Source of the DNA: Flavobacteriales bacterium
GTDB taxonomy: Bacteria; Bacteroidota; Bacteroidia; Flavobacteriales_E; Vicingaceae
DNA length: 6,199 nucleotides
Direction of reading: 5' to 3'
Assembly: GCA_016763135.1 (NCBI GenBank)
Contig: JAESUI010000132.1
Location: 1 to 6,199, forward strand
The position numbers were made by a program, and so were the translations under genes. How positions within the stretch are numbered: the first letter of the stretch is position 1; each line of letters opens with the position of its first letter. Of the stretch, positions 1 through 6,199 are shown piece by piece. Below the pieces are notes generated by a model. It was given only the letters and a program-made list of their open reading frames with translations. It ran no database searches and was not told the DNA's origin.

Positions 1-530
1 AACACAGCTACTACATCACATGTTCCTGTTCCTGTTGGTAATCCAGAAATACTCCAGTTAAAAGGAGAGACAAATGGAGCATTGATTATTGTATCATTAC
101 CACTACATACGTTAGTTATCGTTAATGTGCCTGTTGCTGGTGGGTTATTGAAATTTAATGTTCCTGTTATGTCATAAGTACTATTTGCATTACAGGCTCC
201 TACACTTACTGATAAACTCGTGAATGCACATGGCACCACAGTACAGGCAGCAGGAGCATTATAATTTGTTGAAAAAGTACATGCAGGATCTGCAGAAAAG
301 ACAGCGGTGACATTACATGCGGAGCCATCAGAATTTATTCCAGTAATATTATAATTAATAGGACTTGCAAAAGGAGCATTAAATACTTGACTGTTGCCAT
401 GACAATCTGTGAGCGTTAAAGTCCCGGAAATGGGGGGGTCGACAAACGTAATGCTTCCACTAACATCATATAAGTTATTTGCAGGGTTACAAGCTGAAGG
501 GTTAGTGCTTAAACTGTTAATAATGCAAGG
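1..530 (-). repeat. Tandem 99-residue Ig-like repeats, two copies (second partial)
   Basis: Copy 1 is encoded by 530-234 (residues 176-274) and copy 2 by 233-1 (residues 275-351, cut by the edge). Aligned landmarks: PC at the start; ACN about 14 residues on; LYDVSGSITF against TYDITGTLNF; PPISGTLTLT against PPATGTLTIT; NAPFASP against NAPFVSP; NYNITGI against NWSISGL; and CNVTAVF against CDVVAVF. The copies share about four Cys in equivalent places, suggesting two disulfides each. The pattern recurs in Bacteroidota surface proteins in my recollection, but I cannot give a family name. More copies probably follow to the left of the window. Confidence 0.85.
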
Positions 531-1055
531 GTTTATGATAGCGCAGTTTGTTGTAGCAGTACTACTAGAGTTATCAGTAAACGAAATATTGGTGTTTACG
601 TTAGCAAAATTTGTCACCAATAAAATACAAACATCACCAGTATTTGCCCCTGTTATGGTTGCAGTTTCATTTGCTGAAGTTGAATAACTACAATCAGCAG
701 GAGAACCCAAAGCCCCGCAATTACCCATAGCTGCCGCAAGATTATTGAAAGGCCCCCAAAGCGCAAAATCTATGTCTACACCAGCAGAATTTGTCATGTC
801 AATAATTAAATTACCTGATTGATCAATTTCCATGTAGTACCAAGCTGGGTTAGGAGAAGTGCCTAGACACCCATAGTCGTTTCCTGGTTCCTGTATAGAC
901 GCATCTTGTTGATTTATGCCGCCTGGAAAAGTTGCTGTTGTTCCTGTACAAAAAGGATCAGCAGTATTACAAGTGCCTCCTTGTGAAAAAATACTATTAC
1001 TACTAAAAATAGCAAGGGTTAGTAGTAGAATATAAAATTTAAATTTATTTAACAT
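1..1055 (-). CDS. Secreted Cys-rich repeat protein, 5' part (end outside window)
   Basis: Seen: ATG at 1055-1053 followed by 351 open codons to the left edge. The start is well fixed: an in-frame TAG lies three codons upstream (1064-1062) and the ATG opens a good signal peptide. Residues 1-24 have two Lys, a hydrophobic core FYILLLTLAIF and a likely cut before Gln25. Residues 26-165 form a Cys-containing beta domain with PFC at 34-36, NPAWYYMEI at 69-77 and DIDFALWGPF at 94-103. I know this arrangement from large exported Bacteroidota proteins and it resembles pre-peptidase C-terminal-like folds, but I cannot name the family with confidence. From residue 176 a 99-residue repeat begins, with a second copy from 275 running off the edge. 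The mature part has no Lys or Arg. Inference: another T9SS cargo with a sorting domain beyond the window, likely adhesive or structural. No catalytic motif is visible. Confidence 0.9.
   Translation of the reverse strand, partial: MLNKFKFYILLLTLAIFSSNSIFSQGGTCNTADPFCTGTTATFPGGINQQDASIQEPGNDYGCLGTSPNPAWYYMEIDQSGNLIIDMTNSAGVDIDFALWGPFNNLAAAMGNCGALGSPADCSYSTSANETATITGANTGDVCILLVTNFANVNTNISFTDNSSSTATTNCAIINPCIINSLSTNPSACNPANNLYDVSGSITFVDPPISGTLTLTDCHGNSQVFNAPFASPINYNITGINSDGSACNVTAVFSADPACTFSTNYNAPAACTVVPCAFTSLSVSVGACNANSTYDITGTLNFNNPPATGTLTITNVCSGNDTIINAPFVSPFNWSISGLPTGTGTCDVVAV
981..1055 (-). other. Signal peptide of the left protein
   Basis: Residues 1 to about 24 or 25: MLNKFKFYILLLTLAIF followed by a small-residue region SSNSIFSQ. 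The two Lys near the N-terminus, the hydrophobic core and the cut next to Gln are typical of Sec export in Flavobacteriia, where the mature protein often starts at or after a Gln. There is no Cys at the cut, so it is not a lipoprotein. Sec export to the periplasm is the required first step for T9SS cargo. Confidence 0.9.
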
Positions 1056-1243
1056 GATATACTAAAAATATAAATTCTTATTGTAAATATAAGACGAAAT
1101 TTAATCTTACGGGTTGCCTCTGGTTTAAAATGGGTATGATTAAAGATTAAAAATTAGCAATCAATAGAGGTGAAGACTATAATTATTCCTTGATCTATGA
1201 GGTATAAAGGATTTATATTTAGCTTTCTAAATTCATTAAATCA
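1056..1243 (-). promoter_or_regulatory. Leader and presumed promoter region of the left gene
   Basis: AT-rich sequence between the terminator and the ATG at 1055. A promoter for the left gene is expected here, because the terminator blocks readthrough. I find no exact match to the Bacteroidota -7 element TAnnTTTG. The closest is TATATTTA (1091-1084), without a TTG at the proper distance, so it is not called as a site. There is no Shine-Dalgarno sequence before the ATG, only A/T-rich sequence, which is normal for this phylum. A weak inverted repeat of 9 bases (1100-1108 and 1143-1151) lies in the leader and is probably chance. Confidence 0.4.
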
Positions 1244-1278
1244 AAAAGAGGAAGAAAATTTAATTTTCTTCCTCTTTT
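1244..1278 (-). terminator. Intrinsic terminator of the giant gene
   Basis: Two perfectly complementary 17-base arms, 1262-1278 and 1244-1260, meet at the single base 1261; in RNA the AT-rich centre would open to a loop of several bases. Read on the minus strand, the hairpin begins 21 bases after the stop codon and its 3' arm runs into a run of five U (1247-1243). The middle of the stem contains GAGGAAG paired with CTTCCTC, which supplies the stronger pairs. The palindrome is nearly symmetrical, so it could also stop transcription in the other direction, but no plus-strand gene is seen nearby. It separates the giant gene from the gene starting at 1055. Confidence 0.88.
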
Positions 1279-1299
1279 AAAAGTTCATTACATTGTGTG

Positions 1300-4200
1300 T
1301 TATCTAATTACATTAACGTGTCCTGTATAGTTGTGGATAGTACCTTCAAGGTCAGAGACTTCTATTCTCCAGACATATACTCCATTTTGTACGATTTTAC
1401 CTTTGTAAGTACCATTCCAACCATTTTTAAGTTGGTGCCCTTCAAAGACTAGTTCCCCCCAACGGTCAAAGATTAAAAAGTTGTAATTATCGTCAATAGC
1501 ACCGACTAAAGTACCAGGGATGAAGATGTCATTAATACCATTTCCATCACCCGGAGTAAATGAATTTGGGATAACGAAAAAGAAATCTGGTTTTATCCTA
1601 ACCGTTTTATTAGTGGTATCAGTACAACCAAAGATATTAGTAACAATTAACTGCACGTTGTAATACCCAGTATCTTGGTAGGTATGAGTAGGGTTTTGAA
1701 TGCTATCAAAACCTTGGTCACCAAAGGTCCAGTTCCAGAAATCAGCATCAAAAGATTGATCGATGAAATCAAAAGTAGGGTGGACTAAGGTAACGATAGG
1801 AGGGTTTGGGTCTGTGGTAAAATCAGCGATAGGGTTAGGATTAACAGTAGCCCATCCAATACCTGTTATTGTAGAAGTACAACCTAGAGCAGTAGTAATG
1901 GTAACAGTAACATCATAAGTTCCAGCAGCAGGATAAACATATTGAGTAGTGGTAGAGACAGTCGTTTGATCAATAGTCCCATCGCTATCAAAATCCCAAC
2001 CAAATGACACTCCAATATCAGTAGTTAAAGCAAAATATTGCACGTATCCCTGACAAGTATCCCTAACAGGAACGAGTTGAGAAATAGCAGTATCGTTAAC
2101 AAAAACAGTAACACCAATTGTATCAGAAGTAGCACAAACATTATCTAACCAAACCACATAGTTAGTGGTGTTGGCTGGGCTAACACTTAATGGGTTAGTA
2201 GGGTTAATTACTCCAGTAGGTGCTAATGCTAGAGATACAGAATCGATTTCCATCCAGAAGAAACTAAATGGATTATTTGGATTACCACCTTGAAGGTTAA
2301 CTGGTGTTAAAATTGCAACCTGACCTTGACAGATAGTAAGAGGAGGCACTTCGAAATAAGGTTGCGCTCGAACAATAACCGTTTTAGTAGCAGTAGCAGT
2401 ACACCCATTAGGGTCTAAAACATCTACGGTGTAAACAGTAGAACCGTTAGGTGTGTCAAGTATTGGCCCTTGTGTATTTCCTGTAGTTCCAGATGTCCAA
2501 TTCCAACCCATATATGGTGTAGTACCTCCATTTGCGTTAGCAAATAATTGTATCTGTTCACCATAACATACAGTGTCAGGAGCATTAATTACAGCAGTTA
2601 AAGGGTTAGGTTGAGCAATTTGAGCTACAGAAATAGAAGGACACCCATTTACATCCGTAACCGTGACGGTATACAATGGAGGAGAAGCACTCAATCCAGT
2701 AGCCATTTGATTGGTTTGTAAGAAAGGATCATCCCAAGCATAAGTAAACGGAGCATTACCTGAAGCAAAAACAGTAGCAGTACCATTATTTTGTCCATTA
2801 CAAAGTGCAGGAGTAACCACTACAGAATCAATAGTAGGGCCAGCTAAATCGTATACAATAACATTTTGCGTAACAAAACAACCGTTAGCATCAGTAATAG
2901 TAACTACATAATTACTAGCTGATAAGCCAGTAGCTGTAGCTGTAGTTTGGTTGTTAGGGTCATTCCAAGTGTAAGTATAGCCAGGAGTACTACCAGTAAC
3001 AATATTTACAGTAGCCGAACCATTTAAATTTCCACAAGTAGAAGGAACCGTAACAGTATCCACTACTAATTGAGCAGGTTCAAATACATCATAACTATTA
3101 GCAGCGGTACAACCATTCGCATCAGTCACCGTAATGGCATAATTACCAGCAATTAAACCAGCAGCAGTAGGGCCAAAACTAACATTAGGTGTCCAACCAT
3201 AAGAATAACCAAGAGTACCACCAGTGGCAATCACATTAATATAACCAGTATTACCACCGTTACATAATACATCACTTAATGAATCAAGTGTTACAGTTAA
3301 GAGAGCTGGTTCAGTAATGAGGATAGTATCAGAAGCCGTACATCCATTAGTATCGGTAATTGTTGCAATGTAACTACCTGCAATTAAACCAGTAGCAGTA
3401 GGAGTATTTTGAGCTGGAGCAGTATTCCAAGCATAGGTATAAGGAGCGCCACCACCACCACCAATTACTGCAGCATCACCATCAGCAAGACTAAAACAAC
3501 TCACATTGGTAGAAGCATTAATTACAGCTGATAAGCCACTATTTTCTATAATAGTTATAGAAGCAGAAGCTGTACAACCATTATTATCAGTAACTGTTAC
3601 ACTGTATACTTGGCCAGCTAAGCCAGTAGCATTAGGCGTGTTTTGAATAGGAATAGTATTCCAAGAATAAGAATAAGGAGCAGTACCACCAACAGTATTG
3701 GATTGAGCAGTACCATCATTAGCACCATTACAACTTACATCTGTGCTTGTTGGAATAGTTACTGTTGGACTACCTAAATCAGTCACATTTGCAGTAGTTG
3801 AATCCACACAGCCGTTAGCATCAGTAACAATTACTACATAATTACCAGCAACAATATTGCCAGCAGTAGCATTAGCTTGAGCCGGAACAGTGTTCCAAGC
3901 ATAAGTGTAACTAGGGGTGCCACCACCAACAACTACCGTTGCACTTCCATTGGCATTACCACAAGTTGAAGAAACAGTACTCGTGTTTAATACAATTTGA
4001 GTAGGCTCATTAATAATGATTCCAGTAATAGTAAAAGTACAGCCTAAAGAATCAGTTACAGTAACATCATAGGAACCAGCAATTAAATTAAAAGCTGTAT
4101 CGGTTTGTTGTAAAGCACCATCAGTCCATTGATAAGAATAGGGAGCAGTACCACCAAGAACTGAAACAAAAGCATTACCCGTATTTGCAGCAAAACAATC

Positions 4201-6199
4201 TGCATCAGTAGGAGTAGCATTTACAGCCAACGGATTAGGTTCAGTAATAATAATATTTATTTGATCAGTACAGCCATTGGCATCAGTAACAGTTACCAAA
4301 TAAGAACCAGCAATTAGGTTGTTAGCAGCTTGATTAGTAGAAACAGTTGTTCCACCAAGATCCCAATCAAAGTTAAAAGGGCCTGTACCACCAACAACAT
4401 TAACACTAGAGAACCCATCATTACCACCATTACAACTTACATCGCCATGAGTGTTTTCAGTAACCACTAGTAAATTAGGTTGAGTAATGACAATGTTACC
4501 ATTAGCAATACAGCCCATGGCATCAGTAACAACAACATTCACACTATCATTACATAAACCAAAAATAGAATCAGTAGATTGAGTAGAAGGGTCATCCCAA
4601 GCATAAGTAAACGGAGCAATACCATTGGTAAGATTAGCTAAAGCATTACCATCACAAGCATTAAAGCACGTTACATTATTGCCAGTAACATTAACACTAA
4701 ACAATAATGGATCAATTAAGATTACCGAAGCAGTATCAAAACAGCCGTTAGAATCAACCACTGTTACCGTATAAGTGCCAGCAGTTAAGGCTGTAGCCGT
4801 ATCTGTATTTTGAGCAGGAACTGAGTTCCAAGTGTAAGTATAAGGAGTAACTCCCCCAATAGCATTTACCCAAGTAGTTCCATCATTATAAGTAAAACAA
4901 GTTGGATCAACTCCACCTGTGATTAATTGTAATTGAGGTGGTTCAGTAATATTAATAGCAGTAGTTACCACACAACCATTAGAGTCTGTAGCAGTAACTA
5001 CATAAGGTCCAGCAGTTAAATTAGAAGCCGAAGGAGTTGTTTGAACAGGAATGGTATTCCAAGAATAAGTATAAGGAAAAGCACCACCAGTAACTTGTAC
5101 TTCAGTATAACCATCATTACCACCAAAACATTGTACATGATAAACACTGTCTACTACTAAAGTTGGACCGCTTAGGTTAGCAATAGTTACTGTATCTGTA
5201 ACAGGACAACCACTAGCGTCAGTTACTGTTGCAAAATAAGTACCAGCAGGTAAATTATTAACAGTACTTGTTGTTCCAACTACACCAGATCCATCATCCC
5301 AGGAATAAGTAAAAGGAGCAGTTCCATTAGCAGTAACAACTACTGTTACACTTCCGTCAGATTGATTGCAACTTGCAGGTGTTGAAGTTGGGTTTAGGAC
5401 CATAGCTGGAGGTTCAGTTACTAAAGCACTATCCGTTAGAATACAACCATTAGCATCAGTAATAATAACAGTATAAGTTCCAGAACATAATCCAGTAGCA
5501 ATTCCTGTAATTTGAATACTTGGATCATTCCATTGGAAAGCATAAGGAAAAGTCCCTCCTGCAACTCCAGCAGATATAGATGCGTTACAAGAATCTGGAC
5601 AAGCATTATCTAAAGGAGAAAAACTAACTGTTACCGCAGTAGGCTCAGTAATAGTAACATTTGTTGGCATTACACAACCTAAAGCATCAGTAATCACAAC
5701 ATTGTAAAGACCTATTCCAAGTCCAGTAGCAGGGTTAGCCGTTTGACTACCCGCAGAAGCATCCCATTGATAAGTAAACCCAGGGAAAGCACCACCCACA
5801 GAAACAGTAGCAGCACCATCATTACCACCAAAACAACTTACGTTAGTAAAAGCAGAGATAGAAGCAGTTCCACCAGGAGCAGGGTTAACCGTTACCGAAG
5901 TATTAAAAATACAACCATTGGCATCAACCAATTGAACATTGTAAGTCCCAGGATATAAATTATTCAGGGTATCTAAATTACCAATAACCGCTCCAGCAGA
6001 ATCCCAAGTGCTTACATAAGGACCAGTTCCATTAGTAGGACTAATCCAAACTGTACCTTGATCAACCGCACAATACGCATCAAGACTACCAGTAGTAGCT
6101 ACTAAAGCAGCAGGCTCCCCAATGTTAGCAATAGCAGTTGCAGTACAACCGTTTGCATCGGTAACAGTAACTGTGTAAGGACCAAAAGGAAGACCAGTA
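1300..6199 (-). CDS. Giant SprB-repeat T9SS-secreted surface protein, 3' part (start outside window)
   Basis: Seen: an open frame from the right edge (first full codon at 6198) to a TAA stop at 1300-1302, giving 1632 visible residues. Numbering them from the edge, residues 1-1208 are one partial and 15 complete SprB-like repeats, 1209-1369 two Ig-like modules, 1370-1536 two PKD modules, and 1537-1632 a gliding-motility-associated C-terminal domain. No start codon, signal peptide or upstream domain is in the window. The TTG at 5931 lies inside a repeat (context YNVQLVDANGC) and is not a start. Known: proteins of this layout are exported by the type IX system and displayed on the cell surface; SprB of Flavobacterium johnsoniae is the mobile gliding adhesin. 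Inference: a cell-surface adhesin or matrix protein. Gliding itself cannot be shown, since non-gliding relatives carry similar proteins. There is no catalytic domain in the visible part. Each repeat carries a conserved Cys pair, and the repeat region has no Lys or Arg. It ends at a strong terminator and is probably not cotranscribed with the gene to its left. Confidence 0.95.
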   Translation of the reverse strand, partial: TGLPFGPYTVTVTDANGCTATAIANIGEPAALVATTGSLDAYCAVDQGTVWISPTNGTGPYVSTWDSAGAVIGNLDTLNNLYPGTYNVQLVDANGCIFNTSVTVNPAPGGTASISAFTNVSCFGGNDGAATVSVGGAFPGFTYQWDASAGSQTANPATGLGIGLYNVVITDALGCVMPTNVTITEPTAVTVSFSPLDNACPDSCNASISAGVAGGTFPYAFQWNDPSIQITGIATGLCSGTYTVIITDANGCILTDSALVTEPPAMVLNPTSTPASCNQSDGSVTVVVTANGTAPFTYSWDDGSGVVGTTSTVNNLPAGTYFATVTDASGCPVTDTVTIANLSGPTLVVDSVYHVQCFGGNDGYTEVQVTGGAFPYTYSWNTIPVQTTPSASNLTAGPYVVTATDSNGCVVTTAINITEPPQLQLITGGVDPTCFTYNDGTTWVNAIGGVTPYTYTWNSVPAQNTDTATALTAGTYTVTVVDSNGCFDTASVILIDPLLFSVNVTGNNVTCFNACDGNALANLTNGIAPFTYAWDDPSTQSTDSIFGLCNDSVNVVVTDAMGCIANGNIVITQPNLLVVTENTHGDVSCNGGNDGFSSVNVVGGTGPFNFDWDLGGTTVSTNQAANNLIAGSYLVTVTDANGCTDQINIIITEPNPLAVNATPTDADCFAANTGNAFVSVLGGTAPYSYQWTDGALQQTDTAFNLIAGSYDVTVTDSLGCTFTITGIIINEPTQIVLNTSTVSSTCGNANGSATVVVGGGTPSYTYAWNTVPAQANATAGNIVAGNYVVIVTDANGCVDSTTANVTDLGSPTVTIPTSTDVSCNGANDGTAQSNTVGGTAPYSYSWNTIPIQNTPNATGLAGQVYSVTVTDNNGCTASASITIIENSGLSAVINASTNVSCFSLADGDAAVIGGGGGAPYTYAWNTAPAQNTPTATGLIAGSYIATITDTNGCTASDTILITEPALLTVTLDSLSDVLCNGGNTGYINVIATGGTLGYSYGWTPNVSFGPTAAGLIAGNYAITVTDANGCTAANSYDVFEPAQLVVDTVTVPSTCGNLNGSATVNIVTGSTPGYTYTWNDPNNQTTATATGLSASNYVVTITDANGCFVTQNVIVYDLAGPTIDSVVVTPALCNGQNNGTATVFASGNAPFTYAWDDPFLQTNQMATGLSASPPLYTVTVTDVNGCPSISVAQIAQPNPLTAVINAPDTVCYGEQIQLFANANGGTTPYMGWNWTSGTTGNTQGPILDTPNGSTVYTVDVLDPNGCTATATKTVIVRAQPYFEVPPLTICQGQVAILTPVNLQGGNPNNPFSFFWMEIDSVSLALAPTGVINPTNPLSVSPANTTNYVVWLDNVCATSDTIGVTVFVNDTAISQLVPVRDTCQGYVQYFALTTDIGVSFGWDFDSDGTIDQTTVSTTTQYVYPAAGTYDVTVTITTALGCTSTITGIGWATVNPNPIADFTTDPNPPIVTLVHPTFDFIDQSFDADFWNWTFGDQGFDSIQNPTHTYQDTGYYNVQLIVTNIFGCTDTTNKTVRIKPDFFFVIPNSFTPGDGNGINDIFIPGTLVGAIDDNYNFLIFDRWGELVFEGHQLKNGWNGTYKGKIVQNGVYVWRIEVSDLEGTIHNYTGHVNVIR
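1303..1590 (-). other. Type-B T9SS sorting domain (gliding-motility-associated C-terminal domain, CHU_C)
   Basis: The last 96 residues of the giant protein (visible 1537-1632) match the family from end to end: IPNSFTPGDGNGINDIF at residues 1543-1559, then FLIFDRWGELVFE with RWG at 1579-1581, GWNGTYKGK, NGVYVWRIEV, and the terminal strand GHVNVIR just before the stop. Known: this domain type is recognised by the type IX secretion machinery in the outer membrane. Type-B domains of this kind are associated with surface display or release, and SprB-like adhesins use them. An intact domain ending exactly at the stop codon shows that the gene has a complete 3' end. Most of the protein's basic residues lie here, in contrast to the repeats. 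Confidence 0.93.
1591..2091 (-). other. Two PKD modules
   Basis: Domain annotation inside the giant protein. The first PKD (about 2091-1834, visible residues 1370-1455) carries FGWDFDSDGTID and the strand YVYPAAGTYDVTVTITT. The second (about 1833-1591, residues 1456-1536) opens with PIADFTTDPNPP, carries WNWTFGDQG and then NPTHTYQDTGYYNVQLIV. The W-x-F-G-D-x-G turn and the HTY-x-x-x-G-x-Y-x-V-x-L strand are the PKD signature; in the first copy the turn is changed to WDFDSDG, which keeps the fold pattern and could bind calcium. In these proteins PKD modules usually act as spacers next to the sorting domain. The second copy is certain by motif; the first is slightly less typical. Confidence 0.85.
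2092..2574 (-). other. Two Ig-like modules between the SprB array and the PKD modules
   Basis: Domain annotation inside the giant protein. The first module (about 2574-2362, visible residues 1209-1279) opens with TVCYGEQIQL, has GWNWTSG in its core and closes with YTVDVLDPNGCTATATKTVIV. The second (about 2361-2092, residues 1280-1369) opens with PPLTICQGQVAILTP, has the core FFWMEIDS and closes with TTNYVVWLDNVCATSDTIGV. The pattern of an opening 'C-x-G' strand, a central Trp, a 'T-x-Y-x-V' strand and a closing Cys matches the Ig-like modules commonly found just before the CHU_C domain in Bacteroidota. The first basic residue of the visible protein, a Lys encoded at 2383-2385, lies at the end of the first module. 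Likely role: a rigid stalk between repeats and sorting domain. Boundaries are approximate. Confidence 0.7.
2575..6199 (-). repeat. Array of 15 complete and one partial SprB-like repeats
   Basis: Protein-level tandem repeats of 76 to 80 residues (228 to 240 bases). Consensus per unit: [ST]C-x-G-x-NDG near the start, GG-x-x-PY-x-Y-x-W-N around residue 20, AG-x-Y-x-V-x-VTDANGC around residues 40-54, and an ITEP linker near residue 65. Unit boundaries on this strand: 6198-6076 (partial), 6075-5839, 5838-5605, 5604-5374, 5373-5134, 5133-4903, 4902-4672, 4671-4438, 4437-4201, 4200-3967, 3966-3736, 3735-3502, 3501-3268, 3267-3040, 3039-2806, 2805-2575. Almost every unit has two Cys about 52 residues apart, which suggests one disulfide per beta-sandwich unit; units 3 and 7 have four. 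Unit numbers used elsewhere count the first complete unit (6075-5839) as unit 1. The array is divergent at DNA level, so it is old, but short stretches are nearly identical. The start of the array lies outside the window. Confidence 0.92.

Noticed and set aside
409..687. Plus-strand open frame of 92 codons
   Set aside because: It lies antisense inside the left secreted-protein gene, which has a signal peptide and repeated domains. The plus-strand translation has no recognisable domain and no credible start signal.
1084..1091. TATATTTA as a Bacteroidota -7 promoter element on the minus strand
   Set aside because: It lacks the final G of TAnnTTTG and has no TTG about 19 bases upstream. In AT-rich sequence this is too weak to call.
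1100..1151. Inverted repeat of 9 bases with a 34-base loop in the leader of the left gene
   Set aside because: The arms are nearly all A and T and such matches are expected by chance in this sequence. There is no conserved riboswitch core or U-tract.
5929..5931. TTG as the start codon of the giant gene
   Set aside because: The frame stays open to the window edge and the upstream codons complete a SprB repeat (YPGTYNVQLVDANGC), with no signal peptide at this point. It is an internal Leu codon.
5743..5958. Plus-strand open frame of 71 codons, rich in Arg and Ser
   Set aside because: It is antisense to SprB repeat units 1 and 2. Its composition is the mirror of Thr, Val and Asn codons on the coding strand and it resembles no protein.
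2575..6199. Regular recurring words such as GCATCAGTAAC about every 230 bases, as a CRISPR-like or regulatory repeat
   Set aside because: The recurring word encodes the conserved VTDANGC motif of each SprB unit, keeps codon phase and varies at third positions. The periodicity is that of the protein repeat, far longer than CRISPR spacing.

Overview
The window looks like a stretch of a Bacteroidota (Flavobacteriia-like) chromosome devoted to very large secreted surface proteins. The grounds are an AT-rich sequence, a start without a Shine-Dalgarno sequence, SprB-type repeats, PKD and Ig-like modules, and a gliding-motility-associated C-terminal domain (CHU_C / TIGR04131 type). That last domain is the cargo signal of the type IX secretion system (T9SS), which is essentially confined to this phylum. 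Everything real is on the minus strand; no RNA gene, mobile element or CRISPR array was seen.

Right and centre (6199 to 1300, read leftwards): the 3' part of one giant gene, 1632 visible codons, with its start beyond the right edge. In order it encodes one partial and 15 complete SprB-like repeats of 76 to 80 residues, two Ig-like modules, two PKD modules and a type-B T9SS sorting domain that ends at the stop codon. The frame is open to the edge, so the internal TTG at 5931 is not the true start.

Middle (1299 to 1056): a 244-base gap. It holds a near-perfect 17-bp hairpin terminator directly after the giant gene, then AT-rich leader sequence for the next gene, with no promoter I can call with confidence.

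Left (1055 to 1): the 5' part of a second secreted protein, 351 visible codons. It has a clear signal peptide, a Cys-rich beta domain with a DIDFALWGPF motif, and at least two tandem 99-residue repeats, and it runs off the left edge.

The two genes are codirectional but separated by a strong terminator, so they are probably separate transcription units for two exported, disulfide-rich adhesin-like proteins. The most striking observation is compositional. The giant protein has no lysine or arginine in its first 1271 visible residues, and the second protein has none after its signal peptide, although the genome is AT-rich and should favour AAA lysine codons. I see no clear sign of an undescribed enzymatic or defence system; the novelty is in architecture and composition.
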